The notes under the pieces: generated by a model
Databases searched by the model: none
What the model saw: only the letters and a program-made list of their open reading frames with translations
What the model was told of the DNA's origin: nothing
From: DATCMU01 sp036563245
Lineage (GTDB): Bacteria; Pseudomonadota; Alphaproteobacteria; Rhizobiales; Devosiaceae
Assembly: GCA_036563245.1 (NCBI GenBank)
Contig: DATCMU010000021.1
Location: forward strand, 1-64,000
Direction of reading: 5' to 3'
Length of the DNA stretch: 64,000 bases
Made by a program: the position numbers and the translations under genes
In this document: in pieces, positions 16,768-26,368 of the stretch
How positions within the stretch are numbered: the stretch's first letter is position 1
Layout of the letters: the number at the start of each line of letters is the position of its first letter

Positions 16768-17430
16768 ATGTGGCAAGCCTTCGAGGATCGTATCGCGGCG
16801 GGACAGGCATTGGCCGGGGCGCTCGCCGGCTACCACGGAACGGAAACGGTGGTATTGGCGCTGCCGCGCGGCGGGGTGCCGGTGGCCGCCGAGGTCGCAC
16901 GCAAGCTCGGCGCGCCGCTCGATCTGGTTCTCGTCAGGAAGATCGGCGCGCCGCAACAGCCTGAACTGGCGGTCGGCGCGATCGCCGATGGAAGCGCCCC
17001 GAGCGTTTTCGTCAATTCCCCGGTCGCAGCCATGCTCGGCCTCGCCAATTCCGAAGTCGAGGCGATGGGCGAGAAGCTCCTGCCCGAAATCGAGCGCCGC
17101 CGTGCCGCCTATCTCGAAGGTCGGTTACCCGTGCCGCTCAAGGGCAAGACCGCCATCCTCGTGGATGACGGTATCGCCACCGGCGCCAGCATCCGTGCCG
17201 CGCTCATGGCGCTGGCGGCCCGCGAGCCGGCCAAGGTGGTGCTGGCAGTGCCTGTTGCGCCCCGCGATACGATCGATGCACTTGCCGACGCCGCGGACGA
17301 AATCGTGTGTCTTGAGACGCCCGAACCGTTCCTGGCGGTCGGCAACCACTATCGGCGTTTCGACCAGACGGACGATTCCGAGGTCGTCGCCCTGCTCCGT
17401 CAATTCGCGCTGGGCTGGAAGGACCGGTAG
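16768..17430 (+). CDS. Phosphoribosyltransferase-domain protein (COG1926)
   Basis: 220 aa. It has a type I phosphoribosyltransferase core with the PRPP loop AILVDDGIATGASIRAAL and an N-terminal VLALPRGGVPVAAEVARKLGA stretch typical of the group. It likely transfers a phosphoribosyl group to a base or related acceptor; the acceptor is unknown. With the PRPP synthetase paralogue 5 kb away, it suggests a PRPP-consuming step in the same regulon. It converges with the Hsp20 gene. Confidence 0.85.
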   Translation: MWQAFEDRIAAGQALAGALAGYHGTETVVLALPRGGVPVAAEVARKLGAPLDLVLVRKIGAPQQPELAVGAIADGSAPSVFVNSPVAAMLGLANSEVEAMGEKLLPEIERRRAAYLEGRLPVPLKGKTAILVDDGIATGASIRAALMALAAREPAKVVLAVPVAPRDTIDALADAADEIVCLETPEPFLAVGNHYRRFDQTDDSEVVALLRQFALGWKDR

Positions 17431-17433
17431 CAA

Positions 17434-17458
17434 CTCGGGCGGGGCACCCGCGCCCGAG
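17434..17458. terminator. Hairpin between convergent genes
   Basis: CTCGGGCG (17434-17441) pairs with CGCCCGAG (17451-17458) across a 9-base loop. It fills the short gap between the converging phosphoribosyltransferase and Hsp20 genes. There is no T tract, so its strength as an intrinsic terminator is uncertain. Confidence 0.5.
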
Positions 17459-17468
17459 CGCTCCATTC

Positions 17469-17951
17469 CTACTTGCCGATGGGAATCTTCTTCGTCTTTT
17501 CGACCACTTCGGCCGGCTTGGGCACGGTCACCGTGAGCACGCCCTTGTCGAACCTTGCCTGCACCTTGTCAGGCTCGATGGAGAAAGGCAGCGTGATGGT
17601 GCGCGAGAACTTCCCGTAACTGCGCTCGGTGCGCAGGCTGTCCCCGTCCTTGATCTCCTGTTCGGACTTCTTTTCGCCCGACAGGGTCAGGTACTGGTCG
17701 GACACGGTGATGTCGATGTCCTTTTCCTCGACGCCAGGCAGTTCCGCGCTGACCGTGACCTTGTCCTTGTTCTGGTGCACTTCCATCGAGGGCATCAGGG
17801 GGAAAGCCGCGTCCTCACTGCCCGGCGAGGGCAGGTGCATGTCCCTGGAGAAATCGGCGAACATGCGGTCGATGCGCTTGTGCAGGTCGTCAAAGCTGGC
17901 GGCGTTCCTGCCCCAATCCCAAATCGAGGGGAGTCTTGTCTGCTTTTTCAT
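17469..17951 (-). CDS. Hsp20/alpha-crystallin small heat-shock protein
   Basis: 160 aa. The alpha-crystallin domain spans about 55-150 (DKVTVSAELPGVEEKDIDITVSDQYLTL), with the GVLTV motif near the end and a C-terminal tail KKIPIGK carrying the I-x-I anchor. It is an ATP-independent holdase for unfolding proteins. AGGAGG lies five bases upstream of ATG 17951, a very strong ribosome site. The open frame extends far upstream to 18572 but is not coding. It is divergent from the MgtC/DUF4010 gene around an FNR-type box. Confidence 0.95.
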   Translation of the reverse strand: MKKQTRLPSIWDWGRNAASFDDLHKRIDRMFADFSRDMHLPSPGSEDAAFPLMPSMEVHQNKDKVTVSAELPGVEEKDIDITVSDQYLTLSGEKKSEQEIKDGDSLRTERSYGKFSRTITLPFSIEPDKVQARFDKGVLTVTVPKPAEVVEKTKKIPIGK

Positions 17952-18030
17952 GCTGGCCTCCTGTTCAGGAAGGCGGGCCGAGGCACCCGGCCCGACCATC
18001 ATATTCATAAAGGTTCGCGGGAGGCGCGCC

Positions 18031-18044
18031 TTGATGCACGTCAA
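18031..18044. promoter_or_regulatory. FNR/FixK-type box in divergent promoter
   Basis: TTGATGCACGTCAA fits TTGA-N6-TCAA. Its centre is about 86 bp from the Hsp20 start codon and about 100 bp from the MgtC/DUF4010 start codon. Confidence 0.6.
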
Positions 18045-18137
18045 GGTGCGCTTTCGCGGGCACGCGCAGCATGGTGGCATCGCGTACCGCAAGGGTGCAT
18101 CATCGGTGCGCGCCCGGCTTGGCCGGCGCCCTGGAAC

Positions 18138-19412
18138 ATGGAACGGACCCTTGGGGAAATGGACCTGTTGATCGCCAAGCTTGCCCTTTCGCTTGCCATC
18201 GGCTTCCTGGTCGGGCTGGAGCGCGGCTGGCGGCAGCGCGACGCGCCCGAGGGCAGCCGCGTCGCCGGGATCCGCACCTATGCAATCGCGGGGCTCTATG
18301 GCGGCGTCCTCGCTGAACTCTCTACCGAGTTCGGCAGTCCGGAGGTCTTTTATGTCGGCCTCGCGGTGTTCGGGGCCATCTTTGCCTGGTACGACTGGCG
18401 CGACGCGGTCCGCGAGAACACCTACTCGGTCACATCGGTGATCGCCGCGCTCGCCGTGGTCAGCCTGGGGGCGCTGGCGGTTTCGGGCGACTACAGGACC
18501 GCCGCGGCGGGTGGCGCGGCGCTGGCCGGCATGCTGGGCAGCCGCACCCTCTTGCATGGCATGCTGCGGCACCTGTCGTGGATCGAACTACGCGCGGCCT
18601 TGCTGCTGGCGGCCATGACCGCCATCGTCCTTCCCCTTCTGCCCAACCGCGCGATAGATCCATGGGGTGGCGTCAATCCGTTCGAAGTCTGGCTGTTTAC
18701 CGTGCTCACCGCGACGGTTTCCTATGCGGGCTATGTGGCGGTGCGGCTTCTGGGCCCGAGCCGGGGCCTGCTGATGTCGAGCCTGGCGGGCGCGGTCGTC
18801 TCCTCGACCGCGGTGACGGTCGCGCTCAGCCGCCGCGCCGCAGCCGGCGGGCCGGTCCGCGAACTGGCCGGGGGTACAAGTCTTGCGGCAATGGTCTCGG
18901 TCCTGCGGGTGATGGTGGTGCTTGGCGTGGTCAAGCCGGCCATGCTGCCGGGGCTCGCCGCGCCCGCCCTCGCGGCGGCGGCCGTGCTTGGCGGATTTGG
19001 CCTGATCCTGATGATGCGCACCGGGTCCGGCGACGACTGGCCGCGCCAGCCGGGCAATCCGTTCGATCTCGGCCCGCTTCTGATCTTCGCGCTCAGCTTC
19101 CTGCTCGTTTCCGCCGCCAGTGCCTACCTCGCCGACCTGTTCGGAGCCCGGAGCGTTCTGATCACTTCCGGCCTGTCGGGCCTTCTCGATGTCGATGTGG
19201 CGAGCCTGAGCGTTGCGCGGCTGGCGGGCGGGGCGGTGTCGTATCGGCTCGCGAACCTTGCTGTGCTGATCGCGCTCGGCGCAAATGCCATCACCCATAT
19301 CGCCATCGGGGTGGGTTCAGGCGTGAGGCGTTATTATCTGCCGGTGTCGCTCGCCAACATGGCCGCCGCCGCGGCGGCCGCAGTGTTCTTCGTTTTCAAT
19401 CCCGTTGCCTGA
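18138..19412 (+). CDS. MgtC/SapB-like membrane protein with DUF4010
   Basis: About 424 aa with roughly twelve hydrophobic segments. The N-terminal third is MgtC-like (LALSLAIGFLVGLERGWRQR, VAGIRTYAIAGLYGG); the rest matches the DUF4010 pattern of repeated Gly/Ala-rich helices with a polar loop near GSGDDWPRQPGNPFDLGP. The function is unknown; MgtC relatives are linked to intracellular survival and low magnesium. ATG 18138 or 18159 could be the start and neither has a strong ribosome site. The next gene's ribosome site overlaps this stop, so the two are an operon. Confidence 0.8.
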   Translation: MERTLGEMDLLIAKLALSLAIGFLVGLERGWRQRDAPEGSRVAGIRTYAIAGLYGGVLAELSTEFGSPEVFYVGLAVFGAIFAWYDWRDAVRENTYSVTSVIAALAVVSLGALAVSGDYRTAAAGGAALAGMLGSRTLLHGMLRHLSWIELRAALLLAAMTAIVLPLLPNRAIDPWGGVNPFEVWLFTVLTATVSYAGYVAVRLLGPSRGLLMSSLAGAVVSSTAVTVALSRRAAAGGPVRELAGGTSLAAMVSVLRVMVVLGVVKPAMLPGLAAPALAAAAVLGGFGLILMMRTGSGDDWPRQPGNPFDLGPLLIFALSFLLVSAASAYLADLFGARSVLITSGLSGLLDVDVASLSVARLAGGAVSYRLANLAVLIALGANAITHIAIGVGSGVRRYYLPVSLANMAAAAAAAVFFVFNPVA

Positions 19413-19423
19413 GGAGTACGCAC

Positions 19424-20290
19424 ATGGCCAGGCCAACCGCCCGACCCCACGCCGCCGCCGAACTGGCCGACAACGTGGCGATGGCGGAGAAACTGCGCGA
19501 ATATGCCGGGCTTCTGGAACAACAGGGCGAGGACGGGTTCCGGGTTCGCGCCTACAGACGTGCCGCCGACGTGGTGGCGGCGCTGGACAGGCCGGTGGCC
19601 GAGATCCTCTCGGCCGAAGGCCGCGACGGGCTTGTGGCCCTGCCAGCCATCGGCCGCGGCATTGCCGGCGCGCTGGCCGAGATGGCCACGACCGGCAGCT
19701 GGGGCCAGTTGGCGCGGCTGCGCGGCGAAGCTTCGCCCGAGCGCCTGTTCCTCACGCTTCCCGGCATCGGGCCGAAGCTTGCCCACAGGATCGCCGCGGA
19801 ACTCGACGTCGATACGCTCGAGGAACTGGAAATGGCCGCGCATGACGGGCGCCTCGACGCGCTGTCCGGGGTTGGCCCGCGGCGCGTCTCGATGCTGCGC
19901 GGCGTATTGGCGCAAAGGTTGGGGCGGACACGCATCCGTGCGCCGCGGCGGCCCGCGGTCCGGCCGCCGGTCGACATGATCCTTGCGGTGGACAGGCTCT
20001 ACCGGGAAAAGGCCGAAGCCGGTGAATTGCGCCTGATCGCCCCGAGGCGTTTCAATCCCGAGGGCAAGGCCTGGCTGCCGATCCTTCATGCGCATCGCGG
20101 CGACTGGCACTTCACCGTGCTGTTCTCCAATACCGGGCTGGCGCACGAACTGGGCCGGATCAGGGACTGGGTCGTCGTCTATTACCAGCACGACGGACAG
20201 CCCGAAGGCCAGTGCACGGTGGTCACCGAGACGCACGGCCCGCGTACCGGGCAGCGCGTGGTGAGGGGGCGGGAGAGCGAACAGGTTTGA
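19424..20290 (+). CDS. Helix-hairpin-helix protein related to the PolX N-terminus
   Basis: 288 aa. Residues about 12-75 resemble the 8-kDa HHH domain of family X polymerases (NVAMAEKLREYAGLLEQQGEDGFRVRAYRRAADVV), and LPAIGRGIAGAL and LPGIGPKLAHRIAAEL are two HhH turns. There is no nucleotidyltransferase palm or PHP domain. The C-terminal 100 residues (GDWHFTVLFSNT, VVYYQHDG, ETHGPRTGQRVVRGRE) form a separate domain I do not recognise. It probably binds DNA. GAGGAG overlaps the stop of the MgtC/DUF4010 gene, indicating co-translation. Confidence 0.8.
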   Translation: MARPTARPHAAAELADNVAMAEKLREYAGLLEQQGEDGFRVRAYRRAADVVAALDRPVAEILSAEGRDGLVALPAIGRGIAGALAEMATTGSWGQLARLRGEASPERLFLTLPGIGPKLAHRIAAELDVDTLEELEMAAHDGRLDALSGVGPRRVSMLRGVLAQRLGRTRIRAPRRPAVRPPVDMILAVDRLYREKAEAGELRLIAPRRFNPEGKAWLPILHAHRGDWHFTVLFSNTGLAHELGRIRDWVVVYYQHDGQPEGQCTVVTETHGPRTGQRVVRGRESEQV

Positions 20291-20303
20291 GGCGCGGCGC
20301 GGA

Positions 20304-22994
20304 TCAGGCCTTCAGATCGAGCACAGCCAGCGAGACCCCCCTTTCCTCGGTGTTGGTGGTGATGGTGAAACCAAAGTCGCGGCACATGTCGAGCATCTTC
20401 CTGTTTTCGTCGAGCACATAGCCCTCGATGCGTTCAAGGCCGTCGGCGCGGGCGTAGTCGATCAGGCGCGACAGCAGTTCCCAGCCAAGCCCCATTCCTT
20501 GCAGATCGGTGCGCACCAGAATGGCGTATTCGGCGGCTTCATGGTCGGGATCGGCGGAAATACGCGAAATACCCGCCATCTCGCCGGTATCCTCGGCCAC
20601 CGCGATCAGCGCCATTTCCCGGTCGTAGTCGATCTGGGTGAAGCGATGCAGCATTTCCTTGGGGAACTGCTTGCGCGGCGCCATGAAACGCAGGCGAATG
20701 TCATCCGGCGAGATCCTGGACAGGAAGTCGGGGAACACGTCCACATCGACCGGCTTGACCGGGCGAATGCAGAACGCCCGGTTTTCCGGGCCAAGACGCA
20801 CGACCCGCTCCCAGCCCGAGGGATAGGGCCTGATGGCCAGCGACGGGTTGGGGCCGGGCTCGTCGATCAGTTCGGGATCGATTTCGATGCGGGCATCCAG
20901 CGCCACCACCCCGCTGGCATCGGCAATCAGGGGATTGATGTCGAGCGACTTGATGGCAGGGAAGTCGACGATGAGCTGCGAGACCGCATTGAGCGCGCTT
21001 CGGATCGCGCCACGGTCGGCGGCGGGCCGGTCCCTGTAGCCCTCCAGCAGCCTGCCGATCCTTGTGCGCGAAATCAGGTCGTCGCCCAGAACGTCGTCGA
21101 GCGGCGGCAGCGCGATGGCGGTGTCGTCCATCACCTCGACCGCCGTTCCGCCGGCCCCGAACAGGATCACCGGGCCGAAAATCCGGTCATCGGCCAGGCC
21201 GATGATGAGTTCGTGCGCATTGCGCGGAGACACCATCGGCTGAATCGCGAAACCGTCAAGGCTGGCACCCGGCGCACGCTCGGCGACCCGTCGGCTGATC
21301 TCGGACGCGGCGCGGGCGGCGGCTTCCGGGGAGCCGATATTGAGCATGACCCCCCCGATATCGGACTTGTGGGTGATCTCGCGCGACAAGAGCTTGATGA
21401 CGATCTTGGGCGCGTGGCGGAGAACCTCGCGCGCCTTGGCCTCAACCTCCTCAAGGGTGCGGGCCACCGCGATCTCGGGGACCGGAATGCCATAGGCGGC
21501 AATCACGCCCTTGGCCTCGGGCTCGGTCAGGATGCTGCGTCCGTCGGCGGCAACCTCGGCAAGGATACGGCGCACTTGGGCCTGCTCGGCGTGGGTATCC
21601 TCGCTGCGGCTGGCCGGCACGCGCGACAGGGCCCGCTGCGCCCGGCTCCAGGCGCTGAGGAACCCGACCGCCTTGACGGCCTCCGATGGCGTTTCGAAGC
21701 TGGCGACGCCGGCGCGCTGCAGGTGCTGGCGCGCCTTGCGGGCCGAATGGTCGCCCAGCCAGCAGGCAAACACCGGCTTGCCGGCGATCGTGCCGTGCTC
21801 GACGCGTTCGGCGATCACCCGCGCCGCGTCCTCCGGCGAGGCCAGTGCGGTGGGGCAGTTCATCACCAGGAGCGCATCGACATTGGGATCCTTGCCAACG
21901 GTCTCGACCGCGCGCCGATAGCGTTCGGGCGGGGCGTCGCCGATGATGTCGACAGGATTGGCATGGCTCCAGGTCGCGGGCAGGAAGCTGTCGAGTTCCG
22001 CAATGGTTTGAGGGGAAAGCTCGGCAAGCCGTCCATGATCGTCGACAAGCTGGTCGACCGCCAGCACGCCCGCGCCCCCGCCATTGGTCACAATGCCGAG
22101 GCGCGATGCCTCCAGCGGACGGAAACGGGAGATGGTTTCGGCGGCGTCGAACAGATCGTCGAGATCGCGTACGCGCAGGACGCCGGCGCGGCCAAGCGCG
22201 GCATCGACCACCCGATCCAGCCCCGAGAGCGCCCCGGTATGGGTCGCGGCCGCCTTGGCGGACGCCTCGTGCCGCCCCGCCTTGATGGCGATGACCGGTT
22301 TCAGGCGCGCCGCGGCGCGGGCGGCGGACAGGAACTTGCGCGGCTCGGTCACCGTTTCGAGATACATCAGGATGGCGCGCGTATTGCGGTCCGCCGCCAG
22401 CATGTCGAGACAGTCCCCCACATCGACATCGGCCATGTCGCCCAGCGAAACGATCTGCGAGAAACCGATTTCCTTGTCGGCGGCCCAGTCGATCAGCGAG
22501 GTGGCCATGGCGCCCGACTGCGAGAGCAGTGCCAGGTGGCCGGGCCGGGCCGCCATGTGCGAAAAACCGGCATTGAGCTTGAGCGGCGGGATCATCAACC
22601 CAAGCGTGTTCGGCCCGATGATGCGCAGAAGATACGGCCTTGAGGCGTCCAGCATCTTCTGGCGCAGCCCGCTGGCCGCGGAGATGCCGGCAGTTATGAC
22701 CACCGCGGCGCGGGTGCCCTTCTCGCCCAGTTCCGCAATCAGGCCCGGAACCGTCTGCGGCGGGGTGACGATGACGGCAAGATCGGGCGCGGCGGGAAGG
22801 TCGGCGATCCGCCTGTAGCAAGTGATGTCGCGAAGGCTCGAGTATTTCGGATTGACCGGCCAGACGGCGCCCTCGAAACCGCCCTCGATGATATTGCGCA
22901 GGACAACGTCGCCCACGGACCCAGGCTTTCCGGAGGCCCCGATGACGGCGACGGAATGCGGCTGGAAGGCGTGCTCGAGATTGCGAATTGTCAT
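20304..22994 (-). CDS. Acyl-CoA synthetase (NDP-forming)-like/GNAT protein acetyltransferase
   Basis: 896 aa. It has a CoA-binding Rossmann domain (VAVIGASGKPGSVGD), a succinyl-CoA-ligase-like region with the His of THTGALSG, an ATP-grasp part (EPEAKGVIAAYGIPVPE, ITHKSDIGGVMLN) and a C-terminal GNAT acetyltransferase (about 735-896). This is the architecture of Pat/YfiQ-type protein lysine acetyltransferases, which silence acetyl-CoA synthetase and other enzymes. The start is ATG 22994. An FNR-type box is centred about 70 bp upstream. It converges with the HhH gene. Confidence 0.88.
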   Translation of the reverse strand: MTIRNLEHAFQPHSVAVIGASGKPGSVGDVVLRNIIEGGFEGAVWPVNPKYSSLRDITCYRRIADLPAAPDLAVIVTPPQTVPGLIAELGEKGTRAAVVITAGISAASGLRQKMLDASRPYLLRIIGPNTLGLMIPPLKLNAGFSHMAARPGHLALLSQSGAMATSLIDWAADKEIGFSQIVSLGDMADVDVGDCLDMLAADRNTRAILMYLETVTEPRKFLSAARAAARLKPVIAIKAGRHEASAKAAATHTGALSGLDRVVDAALGRAGVLRVRDLDDLFDAAETISRFRPLEASRLGIVTNGGGAGVLAVDQLVDDHGRLAELSPQTIAELDSFLPATWSHANPVDIIGDAPPERYRRAVETVGKDPNVDALLVMNCPTALASPEDAARVIAERVEHGTIAGKPVFACWLGDHSARKARQHLQRAGVASFETPSEAVKAVGFLSAWSRAQRALSRVPASRSEDTHAEQAQVRRILAEVAADGRSILTEPEAKGVIAAYGIPVPEIAVARTLEEVEAKAREVLRHAPKIVIKLLSREITHKSDIGGVMLNIGSPEAAARAASEISRRVAERAPGASLDGFAIQPMVSPRNAHELIIGLADDRIFGPVILFGAGGTAVEVMDDTAIALPPLDDVLGDDLISRTRIGRLLEGYRDRPAADRGAIRSALNAVSQLIVDFPAIKSLDINPLIADASGVVALDARIEIDPELIDEPGPNPSLAIRPYPSGWERVVRLGPENRAFCIRPVKPVDVDVFPDFLSRISPDDIRLRFMAPRKQFPKEMLHRFTQIDYDREMALIAVAEDTGEMAGISRISADPDHEAAEYAILVRTDLQGMGLGWELLSRLIDYARADGLERIEGYVLDENRKMLDMCRDFGFTITTNTEERGVSLAVLDLKA

Positions 22995-23057
22995 GGCATG
23001 AACTCTTTGAACGTAAGGGAACCGCGCCCACCAATAGTCGCCCATTCTGACCGGGCC

Positions 23058-23071
23058 TTGACCCTGGTCAA
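23058..23071. promoter_or_regulatory. FNR/FixK-type box
   Basis: TTGACCCTGGTCAA, with perfect 6-bp arms. Its centre is about 70 bp upstream of the protein acetyltransferase start at 22994, the same spacing seen at 14043 and 16688. Confidence 0.7.
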
Positions 23072-23102
23072 CCCGCAATCGGGGAACGCGGGCATATGCC
23101 GG

Positions 23103-24313
<1,211 letters not shown>

Positions 24314-24314
<1 letters not shown>

Positions 24315-25039
24315 CAGGCGGCCTCGTCGTGATTGCCGTCATGCTCGACCCGGCCATCGCGGAAATGGATTTCGCGACGGCAATAGGCGGCCATGTCGGG
24401 TTCGTGCGTGACCATGACCACGGTGATACCTTCGTCGCGGTTGAGCACGGTCAGCAACTCCATGATCTCGACGCTGGTGGCGGTGTCGAGATTGCCGGTC
24501 GGTTCGTCGGCCAGGAGCAGGCGCGGACTGGTGACGATGGCCCGGGCGATGGCGACACGCTGCTGCTGGCCGCCGGACAGTTCGGAGGGCAGGTGCCGCT
24601 CGCGCCCCGTCAGGCCGACGCGCGCCAGCGCCCCTTTCGCCAGGCGCCGCCGTTCGCTCGCCGGGGTGCCGCGATAGATCAGCGGCAGCTCGACATTCTC
24701 GAGCGCGGTAGAGCGGCCGAGCAGGTTGTAGCCCTGGAAAACGAAACCAAGAAAATTACGCCGCAACAGCGTGCGCTGCTGCCTTGTAGTGCGGCTGACA
24801 TCGACGCCGTCGAACAGGTACTGGCCGGCGCTGGGGGTATCGAGATAGCCAAGTATGTTCATCGTGGTCGACTTGCCCGAGCCCGAAGGCCCCATGATGG
24901 CGACGAACTCGCCCGGATAGACCGACAGGTCGACGCCGTCGAGCGCCGCCACCCGCGCCTCGCCGGCGCCGTAGATCTTGGTCAGTCCCTTGAGTTCGAT
25001 CAGGGGGACGGGACGATCCGGTTTGCTGGCCTCAGGCAT
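24314..25039 (-). CDS. MacB-like ABC transporter ATP-binding protein
   Basis: 241 aa LolD/MacB-type ATPase. It has Walker A GPSGSGKST, the signature LSGGQQQRVAIARA, Walker B LLLADEPTGNLD and switch His VMVTHEP. It overlaps the permease gene by one base and follows the adaptor gene by nine bases, so adaptor, ATPase and permease form an operon. Confidence 0.92.
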
Positions 25040-25048
25040 GGCGCAGGT

Positions 25049-26296
25049 TCACGGCGCGGTTTCGGTGCCGGTAATCACCTGGTCGCCGGCCTTCAGGTCG
25101 CCGGCGGCGATCACGGTCTGCTTGCCGTCGGTGGCGCCTGTTTCAACGCTGACCGCAACCGGCGCGCCGTTTCTGAGGACATAGACCCTGTGGCTTCCAC
25201 TCGCTCCTGTTTCGGCCTGTGGCGCCGGTGGTGGCGTGAAACCCCCGAACAGCCCGCCACCTTGTGCGACGACGGGCACAGGGGTGAAGCGCAATGCCGA
25301 ATTGGGCACCAGCAATGCCCCATCGACTTCGTTGACGGTGATGTCGGCGGTTGCGGTCATGCCCGGCCTCAAGGCCAGATCGCTGTTGTCCACGCTCAGG
25401 ATCGCCTTGTAGGTGACCACGCCGTCGACCACGGCGGGCGCGAACCGCAGCTGTTCAATACGGGCGTTGAAGGTACGGCCCTGCCAGGCCTCGACGGTAA
25501 AAGTGGCTTCGTCGCCTGTCTTCACCTGCCCGATATCGGCCTCGTCGATATCGACCTCGAGCTGCATGTGGGCAAGATTTTCCGCGATCGAGAACAGGGT
25601 CGGCGCCTGGAACGAAGAGGCGACGATCTGGCCCGGCTCGACATTGCGCGCCAGAACGACGCCGTCGATGGGCGAGCAGATGCACCCCTTGGCCAGATTG
25701 GCCTCGTTCACCTTCAGCGTCGCTTCGGCAACCGCCACATTCGCCTTGGCCACCTCGACGCTCGCCCTGGCCCGCGCCAGGTTCGAGGTCGCCAGTTCCA
25801 TGTCACGGGTGGAGGCGTTGTTGGTATCCCGCAAGGACTGCATCCGGTCAAAGGCGGCCTGTGCGTCGTCAAGCGAGGCTTCCGCGGAGGTCAGGTTTGC
25901 CTTTTGCGCCGACACATTCGCCCGGGAGCTTTCGACTGTCGCCTGCAGGGTGCCCAGGTCCAGTTCTGCGAGCACCTCGCCCTTGGTCACCTTGTCGTTG
26001 TAGTCGACATTGACGGACTTCACCGTGCCCGAAAGCTCGCTTGAAATATCGACCTGGTTCGTGGGCTCGATGGTGCCCGTCGCCGTGATCGCGACCTTGA
26101 GATCGCCCGTGACCGCGGCCTCGGTCGTGTAGCGGGGCGCTGCCGCCGACCTGGCGCCCTGCCACCACAGCCAGCCGCCGGCCGCCACCAAGACCACGAC
26201 CGCCACGATGGCGACGTTACGCCACCGCAATCCGCTGCGGCTGTTCCGCGAGGCTTCGGACATCACCTCGGCTACGGTTTTCTCGCCTGCGCTCAT
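25049..26296 (-). CDS. MacA-like periplasmic adaptor (membrane fusion protein)
   Basis: About 415 aa. It has an N-terminal membrane anchor (VAIVAVVVLVAAGGWLWW), a lipoyl-like half-motif (VDISSELSGTVKSVNVDYNDKVTKGEVLAELD), a long coiled hairpin (about 105-195), the second half-lipoyl (CSPIDGVVLARNVEPGQIVASSF) and beta-barrel domains. It links the MacB-like pump to an outer-membrane channel, and no TolC homologue is in the window. The start is taken as ATG 26296. An FNR-like box with one mismatch lies about 65 bp upstream. Confidence 0.88.
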   Translation of the reverse strand: MSAGEKTVAEVMSEASRNSRSGLRWRNVAIVAVVVLVAAGGWLWWQGARSAAAPRYTTEAAVTGDLKVAITATGTIEPTNQVDISSELSGTVKSVNVDYNDKVTKGEVLAELDLGTLQATVESSRANVSAQKANLTSAEASLDDAQAAFDRMQSLRDTNNASTRDMELATSNLARARASVEVAKANVAVAEATLKVNEANLAKGCICSPIDGVVLARNVEPGQIVASSFQAPTLFSIAENLAHMQLEVDIDEADIGQVKTGDEATFTVEAWQGRTFNARIEQLRFAPAVVDGVVTYKAILSVDNSDLALRPGMTATADITVNEVDGALLVPNSALRFTPVPVVAQGGGLFGGFTPPPAPQAETGASGSHRVYVLRNGAPVAVSVETGATDGKQTVIAAGDLKAGDQVITGTETAP

Positions 26297-26354
26297 GGGA
26301 AGTCGTCCCGGTTCGACACTGCATGTCAACTAGGCCCCTCACATGGTCCCGGCC

Positions 26355-26368
26355 ATGATCGAAATCAA
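26355..26368. promoter_or_regulatory. FNR/FixK-like box (one mismatch)
   Basis: ATGATCGAAATCAA differs from TTGAT-N4-ATCAA at the first base. It overlaps the stop codon of the upstream rRNA methyltransferase gene, and its centre is about 65 bp from the MacA-like start, the same spacing as the other boxes in the island. Confidence 0.5.

Noticed and set aside
17952..18572. N-terminal extension of the Hsp20 gene (frame open to 18572)
   Set aside because: AGGAGG sits five bases before ATG 17951, the extension does not resemble any Hsp20, and it lies antisense to the MgtC/DUF4010 gene.
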